A stretch of DNA of 64,000 nt from Kribbella steppae (GTDB lineage: Bacteria > Actinomycetota > Actinomycetes > Propionibacteriales > Kribbellaceae): contig NZ_SLWN01000014.1 in the NCBI RefSeq assembly GCF_004342025.1, forward strand, positions 124,001 through 188,000, written 5' to 3'. Position 1 is the stretch's first letter. Each line of letters starts with the position of its first letter. The position numbers and the translations under genes are program-made. Shown here piece after piece: positions 59,246-64,000 of the stretch. Below the pieces are notes generated by a model, which was not told the origin of the DNA, made no database searches, and saw only the letters and a program-made list of their open reading frames with translations.

Positions 59246-59454
59246 GTCGCCAGGAGTTCCGCGTGCTGGGGATGAGTTGTGGTCATTGCGTGCAGTTCGT
59301 GACCGAGGAGCTCGAGGTGCTGCCCGGCGTCGAGTCGGTGACGGTCGACCTGCCCGCGGAGCTCGTGACGGTGGTGAGCTCGCCGACTCTGGAGCCGGCC
59401 GCAGTCCGCACTGCAGTCGAAGCGGCCGGCTACGAGCTCGCCGATCAACCCTAG
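59242..59454 (+). CDS. Heavy-metal-associated domain protein, CopZ-like
   Basis: A 70-residue ferredoxin-like metal chaperone with the metal motif GMSCGHCV (CxxC) near residue 10 and VLPGVESVTVDLPAELVTV. CopZ proteins carry Cu(I) to a P-type ATPase or repressor; none is adjacent. Coupling to an NTF2-fold gene under a TetR-type regulator is unusual for copper genes. Confidence 0.9.
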   Translation: MSRQEFRVLGMSCGHCVQFVTEELEVLPGVESVTVDLPAELVTVVSSPTLEPAAVRTAVEAAGYELADQP

Positions 59455-59990
59455 GCCGTGCGGCGGTAGGTGAGCAGGACGATGCCGGAGGCGAACGGCA
59501 TGGTGTTCGTCAGGCGGAGTGAGTGTGGAGTGCCGTCGGGGAACAGTCGGCGGCCCGAAGCGACCACGGTTGGGTAGACGAACAAGCGGTACTCGTCGAC
59601 GAGGTCGGCCGCGATCAGTGCGTGCGCGAGGCTGATGCTGCCGGTGCAGACGATGTCCTTGCCCGGTTGGTCTTTGATCTCGCGTACGTCGCCCGGGCTG
59701 CGCAGGATCGTTGTCGGCTCCCACCCCGGCTCCTGCAGCGTGGTCGACACGACGTACTTCTGCACTTGGTTCAGGTACGCGGTGACGCCGGTCGTGTCGT
59801 CGGTCTGCGCGGGCCAGTAACCGCGCATCTCCTCGAAGGTCACCCGGCCGACGAGGAAGCCGTCCGCGCGCGACGCCTGCTCGTTCAGTACGTCGAGCAC
59901 GTCCGATCCATCGTCAGCCGGGGCGAACCAGTCGCCCGCCTCGACGACGCCGTCCACGGTGATGTTCTGGGTGACGATCAGATCCCGCAT
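59451..59990 (-). CDS. Dihydrofolate reductase family protein (RibD-C-like)
   Basis: A 179-residue protein of the DHFR/RibD_C clan: LIVTQNITVDGVVEAGDWF, FLVGRVTFEEMRGYWP, GKDIVCTGSISLAHALIAADLVDEYRLFVYPTVVASGRRLF. Such proteins reduce pyrimidine or pterin-like substrates; relation to the riboflavin genes is possible but not indicated. Its stop overlaps the convergent copper-chaperone gene. Confidence 0.9.
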   Translation of the reverse strand: MRDLIVTQNITVDGVVEAGDWFAPADDGSDVLDVLNEQASRADGFLVGRVTFEEMRGYWPAQTDDTTGVTAYLNQVQKYVVSTTLQEPGWEPTTILRSPGDVREIKDQPGKDIVCTGSISLAHALIAADLVDEYRLFVYPTVVASGRRLFPDGTPHSLRLTNTMPFASGIVLLTYRRTA

Positions 59991-60053
59991 CAGCTCTCCT
60001 CCTGAGTAGGGTTTCAGCTGGTACGTCGGACCGCCACCCGTCGGCGTCGTGTG

Positions 60054-62579
60054 TCAGCGGACGGTGAAGCCTGCCTTGCGGAAGGCGTCGGCGAGGGAGG
60101 TCTCGTCCATCGGGGTCTCGGGCTGGGAACCGCCACGGTTCTGCCCGCCACGCCCATCACCGCGTCCGCCTTGGCCGCCCGGACCGCGTCCGCCGCGTCC
60201 ACCACCCTGACCGCCGCCCGACCGACCGCCTTGGCCGCCTTGAGCGCCGCCAGGTCCACGGCCTTGACCGCCGGAACCACCCTGACCGCCGGAACCGCCC
60301 TGACCGCCGCCTGGTCCACGGCCCTGGCCGCCTGATCCACGGCCGCCCTGGTTGCCCGCCGTACGGGCGCCGCGGTCACCGGGGCGACCACCCGAGCTGC
60401 CGAGCTCGTCGTCGAGGCGGAGGGTGAGGGAGATGCGTTTGCGTGGGATGTCGACCTCGAGCACCTTCACCTTGACGATGTCGCCGGGCTTGACCACCTC
60501 GCGTGGGTCCTTGACGAAGTTCTTCGACAGCGCCGAGACGTGTGCCAGCCCGTCCTGGTGGACGCCGATGTCGATGAACGCCCCGAACGCGGCCACGTTG
60601 GTGACCTGACCCTCCAGCCGCATCCCCGGCTTCAGGTCGGCGATCTTGTCCACACCCTCGGCGAATACCGCGGTCTTGAACGCCGGCCGCGGGTCCCGGC
60701 CCGGCTTCTCCAGCTCGGCCAGGATGTCGGTCACCGTCGGCAGACCGAACATGTCGTCGACGAAGTCCGCCGCGTTCAGCTTCTTCAGTGCCGCCGACCC
60801 GATCAGCGACTTCACGTCCTCACCGGTCGCGTCGAGGATCCGCCGGACGACGGGGTAGGCCTCCGGGTGGACGCTGGACGTGTCCAGGGGGTCGTCACCG
60901 CCGGGGATCCGGAGGAACCCGGCCGCCTGCTCGAACGCCTTCGGGCCGAGTCGCGCCACCTCCTTCAGCGCCGAACGGGACGCGAACGGACCGTTCTGGT
61001 CGCGGTGCAGGACGATGTTGTCCGCAAGGCCTGGGGTGATGCCGGAGACGCGGGTGAGCAGCGGCGCGGAGGCCGTGTTCAGGTCGACGCCGACCGCGTT
61101 CACACAGTCCTCGACGACCGCGTCGAGCGAGCGGGACAGCGAGTTCTCCGGCAGGTCGTGCTGATACTGCCCGACGCCGATCGACTTCGGGTCGATCTTC
61201 ACCAGCTCGGCCAGCGGGTCCTGCAGCCGGCGGGCGATCGAGACCGCGCCGCGCAGCGACACGTCCATCCCGGGCAGTTCCTGCGAGGCGAACGCGGACG
61301 CCGAGTACACCGACGCGCCGGCCTCGGAGACGACCGCCTTGGTCAGCTTGAGCTCGGGGTGCTTGGCGATCAGCTCCGCGGCCAGCTTGTCCGTCTCGCG
61401 CGACGCCGTGCCGTTGCCGATGGCAATCAGCTCGACGTTGTGCGCGGCGGCCAGCGCGGCCAGGGTGGCGATCGACTTGTCCCACTGGTTCTGCGGGACG
61501 TGCGGGTAGATGACGCCGGTGTTGACCACCTTGCCGGTCGCGTCCACCACGGCGACCTTCACGCCGGTCCGGAAGCCCGGGTCCAGGCCCATCGTCGCGC
61601 GGGTGCCGGCCGGAGCGGCGAGCAGCAGGTCGCGCAGGTTGGCCGCGAACACCCGGATCGCCTCGTCCTCGGCGACCTGCCGCAGCCGCATCCGCAGGTC
61701 GATGCCGAGATGGACCAGGATCTTCGTCCGCCAGGCCCAGCGGACCGTCTCGACCAGCCACTTGTCGGCCGGGCGGCCTTGGTTCTCGATCCCGTTCTGA
61801 CGGGCGATGGTGGTCTCGTACTCGGTCGGGCCGTCGGGCTCGACACCGGCCGGGAGCGGCTCGACGGTCAGCGTGAGCACGTCCTCCTTCTCGCCGCGGA
61901 ACATGGCCAGGATCCGGTGCGACGGCATCTTGGTGAACGGCTCGTCGAAGTCGAAGTAGTCCGAGAACTTCGCGCCCTCGGTCTCCTTGCCCTCCCGGAC
62001 GGCCGAGGCGAGCCGGCCCTGCGTCCACAGCCGCTCGCGCAGCTCACCGATCAGGTCGGCATCCTCGGCGAACCGCTCGACCAGGATCGCCCGCGCGCCG
62101 TCCAGCGCCGCCTGCGGGTCGGCCACGCCTGCCTCGGGATTCACGAACACCGCGGCCGCGGCGAGCGGCTCGACGGACCTGTCGGCGAGCAGGCCGTCGG
62201 CGAGCGGCTCCAGGCCGGCCTCGCGGGCGATCATCGCCTTGGTACGCCGTTTGGGCTTGAACGGAAGGTAGATGTCCTCGAGCCGCGACTTGGTGTCCGC
62301 CGCGAGGATCGAGGCCTTCAGCGCGTCGTCGAGCTTGCCCTGGCTCTCGATCGACTCCAGCACCGTCTGCCGGCGCTCCTCCAGCTCGCGAAGGTATCGC
62401 AGCCGTTCCTCGAGCGTGCGCAGCTGCGCGTCGTCGAGCATCCCGGTGACCTCTTTGCGGTACCGCGCGATGAACGGAACCGTCGACCCCTCGTCGAGCA
62501 GCGCCACCGCTGCCCGCACTTGGAACTCGGCGACCTCCAGCTCGCTGGCGATCCGCTGCTCGACCGACTGCACCACCAC
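60054..62579 (-). CDS. tex: Tex family RNA-binding protein with long Gly/Arg-rich tail
   Basis: An 841-residue Tex protein (transcription accessory, RNA-binding). Tex-N (FQVRAAVALLDEGSTVPFIARYRKEVTG), the RuvC-like YqgF part (TMGLDPGFRTGVKVAVVD), helix-hairpin-helix (LTRVSGITPGLADNIVLHRD) and S1 domain (GMRLEGQVTNVAAFGAFIDIGVHQDG) are in order. After S1 comes an extra tail of about 80 residues of GGQG/GGRG repeats and then a conserved end ETSLADAFRKAGF. GTG 62579 preferred; the frame extends to 62699 without conserved sequence. Confidence 0.93.
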   Translation of the reverse strand: MVVQSVEQRIASELEVAEFQVRAAVALLDEGSTVPFIARYRKEVTGMLDDAQLRTLEERLRYLRELEERRQTVLESIESQGKLDDALKASILAADTKSRLEDIYLPFKPKRRTKAMIAREAGLEPLADGLLADRSVEPLAAAAVFVNPEAGVADPQAALDGARAILVERFAEDADLIGELRERLWTQGRLASAVREGKETEGAKFSDYFDFDEPFTKMPSHRILAMFRGEKEDVLTLTVEPLPAGVEPDGPTEYETTIARQNGIENQGRPADKWLVETVRWAWRTKILVHLGIDLRMRLRQVAEDEAIRVFAANLRDLLLAAPAGTRATMGLDPGFRTGVKVAVVDATGKVVNTGVIYPHVPQNQWDKSIATLAALAAAHNVELIAIGNGTASRETDKLAAELIAKHPELKLTKAVVSEAGASVYSASAFASQELPGMDVSLRGAVSIARRLQDPLAELVKIDPKSIGVGQYQHDLPENSLSRSLDAVVEDCVNAVGVDLNTASAPLLTRVSGITPGLADNIVLHRDQNGPFASRSALKEVARLGPKAFEQAAGFLRIPGGDDPLDTSSVHPEAYPVVRRILDATGEDVKSLIGSAALKKLNAADFVDDMFGLPTVTDILAELEKPGRDPRPAFKTAVFAEGVDKIADLKPGMRLEGQVTNVAAFGAFIDIGVHQDGLAHVSALSKNFVKDPREVVKPGDIVKVKVLEVDIPRKRISLTLRLDDELGSSGGRPGDRGARTAGNQGGRGSGGQGRGPGGGQGGSGGQGGSGGQGRGPGGAQGGQGGRSGGGQGGGRGGRGPGGQGGRGDGRGGQNRGGSQPETPMDETSLADAFRKAGFTVR

Positions 62580-62731
62580 TGTCCGATTCCCCTCTACCGA
62601 CAACCTGCCCGGGCGACCCGCACCCGCGTGGCCCATATCCTTCCCCATCCCACCCCCCACTCCGAAACCCGATCCCCCCACCCTGTGGACATCTTCCATG
62701 CAATGATCACGCCACGGCCTGGGAGGAACAC

Positions 62732-62848
62732 ATGCGGCAGTACGACGACGACGTGGCGCGCACGCAGACGCAGCCGCGCGTCCTGCTGCGAATCTTCCAG
62801 GTGGTGTTCAGCGTCGGGGGCCCCGCAATCGTGGTGGCGAGCCGATGA
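62732..62848 (+). CDS. Short 38-residue protein coupled to membrane gene
   Basis: ATG 62732 has GGGAGGA five bases upstream and the stop overlaps the next start (ATGA at 62845). Sequence: a charged start (RQYDDDVARTQTQ) and a hydrophobic second half (LLRIFQVVFSVGGPAIVVAS) that can insert in the membrane. Likely a real small membrane peptide or leader for the next gene. Confidence 0.65.
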   Translation: MRQYDDDVARTQTQPRVLLRIFQVVFSVGGPAIVVASR

Positions 62849-63408
62849 GCGAGCGGGTCGAGTCGCCGGGGCGTGGGCCGACGTGGATCGGTGTGCCAGC
62901 GGTGGTTCTGGTGCTGCTCGGCGTACTGGTGCTGGTCGACGTCACGACCCGGCAGCAGCTGAGCCGCGAGTTGCTCGACAGTGGGATCGAGACGGTGGCC
63001 GACCAGGTCCAGGTCGAGGTCACCGGTGGCGCGGGCCGTCCGGCCATCAGCGAGGTGCGGGTCGACTTCACCGCCGGAGGTGTGGACCGGATTCGGACCA
63101 CCCTCGACGACATCGTGGACGATCGGCAAGGAATGTCGGAAGGTGTTCAGCCACCCGCTGCAGGCACCCGCTACGCAATGCCTCTGCACCTCGTCTATCG
63201 CCCGTCCGAGCCGTCGACAGCACTGGCCGCGGTCGACGCACGCAAGTGGGCCGAAGACAAGGACACTCCCAAGCTCGGCCTCGGACTGGTGGGGAGCGGC
63301 TTGGGTCTCGTCCTGCTCGCGATGCTGCTCCTGACCGTTGGTGCTCGCCGCCGCGGCCTGTCCTGGTGGCAGTGGTACACCGAAACCCCCGCACGCCATC
63401 GCAAATAG
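62845..63408 (+). CDS. Two-helix membrane protein of unknown function
   Basis: A 187-residue protein: helix 1 IGVPAVVLVLLGVLVLVDV (about 15-33), an external domain of about 100 residues, helix 2 LGLVGSGLGLVLLAMLLLTV and a short basic cytoplasmic tail. No known domain. Coupled to the 38-residue gene; a terminator follows at 63409. Confidence 0.7.
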   Translation: MSERVESPGRGPTWIGVPAVVLVLLGVLVLVDVTTRQQLSRELLDSGIETVADQVQVEVTGGAGRPAISEVRVDFTAGGVDRIRTTLDDIVDDRQGMSEGVQPPAAGTRYAMPLHLVYRPSEPSTALAAVDARKWAEDKDTPKLGLGLVGSGLGLVLLAMLLLTVGARRRGLSWWQWYTETPARHRK

Positions 63409-63441
63409 ACGAACTCCCCGCAACCACTGCGGGGAGTTCGT
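63409..63441. terminator. Bidirectional hairpin terminator
   Basis: ACGAACTCCCCGCA (63409-63422) pairs perfectly with TGCGGGGAGTTCGT (63428-63441), five-base loop. Starts one base after the membrane protein stop; convergent with the MFS gene. Confidence 0.85.
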
Positions 63442-63450
63442 CGTACTTGC

Positions 63451-64000
63451 TCAGGCTGCGTCGAGGGCCAGGTCCTCTTCGGCGACCTCGACCGGCTGCT
63501 TGGCCGGGCGCATCAGGGTGCAGGCGATGACTACGGCAGCGGCGACGATGACGGCGGCGATACCGAAGGACAGGTGGTAGCCGGAGGTCAGGGCCTCCAG
63601 GGGAGCCTTGCCTGCGGCCTCCAGACCGGCACTGCGGGTGGCCGACAGCGTGGCCAGGACGGCCAGGCCCAGGGCGGCGCCGACCTCGGCGGTGGTACCG
63701 ATCAGACCGGAGGCCAGACCAGCGTCCTCGGGCTTGACGTCCGCCATCGACAGACCCATCAGAGCCGGGAAGGCGATACCGGCGCCGAAGCCGAGCAGAG
63801 CCAGTACGGGCAGCACGTGGACGAAGTAGTTGCCGCCGACCGGAGCCTGGGTGAACAGGACCAGGCCGACCACGATCAGCGTCAGTCCGGCGATCAGCGG
63901 GCGGCGCGGACCGAACCGCATAACCAGCTTCTCGGAGTACCGCACCGACAGCAGGCCCATCACCACGGTGGTCGGCAGGAACGCCAGTCCGATCTCCAGG
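63451..64000 (-). CDS. MFS transporter, DHA2 type, cut by the window end
   Basis: C-terminal 183 residues of a major facilitator; the N-terminal part lies beyond base 64000. Helices such as RRPLIAGLTLIVVGLVLFTQ, VLPVLALLGFGAGIAFPALMGLSMADV and AGLASGLIGTTAEVGAALGLAVLATL are typical of DHA2 drug exporters. The C-terminus is acidic (EVAEEDLALDAA). Confidence 0.88.
   Translation of the reverse strand, partial: LEIGLAFLPTTVVMGLLSVRYSEKLVMRFGPRRPLIAGLTLIVVGLVLFTQAPVGGNYFVHVLPVLALLGFGAGIAFPALMGLSMADVKPEDAGLASGLIGTTAEVGAALGLAVLATLSATRSAGLEAAGKAPLEALTSGYHLSFGIAAVIVAAAVVIACTLMRPAKQPVEVAEEDLALDAA

Noticed and set aside
60540..63530. Very long open frame of 996 codons on the plus strand
   Set aside because: It is opposite the well-conserved tex gene, has Arg/His-biased composition without domains, and is a typical high-GC antisense frame.

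Overview
The window is very GC-rich throughout, with many GTG starts, ATGA/GTGA gene overlaps, Tat and lipoprotein signals, SigE-family sigma factors, a pH-sensor type adenylate cyclase and an ABC sugar importer without its own ATPase. Together these point to a soil actinomycete, most like Kribbella or a relative in Propionibacteriales/Nocardioidaceae. This is inferred from content and was not tested by a search. No phage structural genes, CRISPR array, complete insertion sequence or replication origin is visible.

Layout. (1) 1-10320: a sugar-utilisation block. It holds a nucleoside-hydrolase-family protein, a binding protein, two permeases, a xylose-isomerase-like isomerase and a split transketolase as one tight operon. 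A GH140-type (apiosidase family) cytoplasmic hydrolase and a SorC/DeoR-type regulator follow. The combination fits D-apiose catabolism; no sugar kinase lies in the window. A ribB gene with a full FMN riboswitch sits between the two halves on the other strand. (2) 10320-16465: a ThrE-like exporter, two secreted glycanase-like proteins (DUF4185 and sialidase fold) and a divergent riboflavin synthase/DHBP synthase fusion behind a structured leader, then a methyltransferase. (3) 16527-22592: a cyclic-nucleotide receptor plus class III cyclase, acetyltransferases, a MarR/FMN-reductase pair with two operators, and a PadR/HAAS pair. (4) About 21.9-27.6 kb: a decay zone with a truncated hipA, a truncated SDR, a split XRE regulator and an IS5-like MITE, among small intact genes. 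(5) 27.6-41 kb: mostly ordinary chromosomal genes (CocE hydrolase, LacI regulator, menB, upp, tadA, tRNA-Ser, K+/H+ antiporter, RelE-type toxin pair, L,D-transpeptidase, HerA-like ATPase). (6) 41-48 kb: a diguanylate cyclase and two SigE-family sigma modules, each coupled to a single-pass membrane partner. (7) 48-64 kb: regulators, SnoaL-like proteins, a kinase, an M15-type peptidase without signal peptide, MFS pumps (one frameshifted, one cut by the window end), a CopZ-like chaperone and Tex with a long Gly/Arg-rich tail.

How parts work together. The first operon plus GH140 would import an apiose-containing glycoside, free the pentose inside the cell, isomerise it and, after phosphorylation by a kinase encoded elsewhere, split it by transketolase. 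Two unlinked riboflavin genes both sit behind FMN-type leaders, one canonical and one diverged. The cyclase and cNMP-binding gene form a make-and-sense pair. Several small palindromic or repeated elements lie exactly at gene junctions (3006-3132, 27344-27611, 44944-45019, 51711-51867, 52848-52932) and are the least explained parts of the window.
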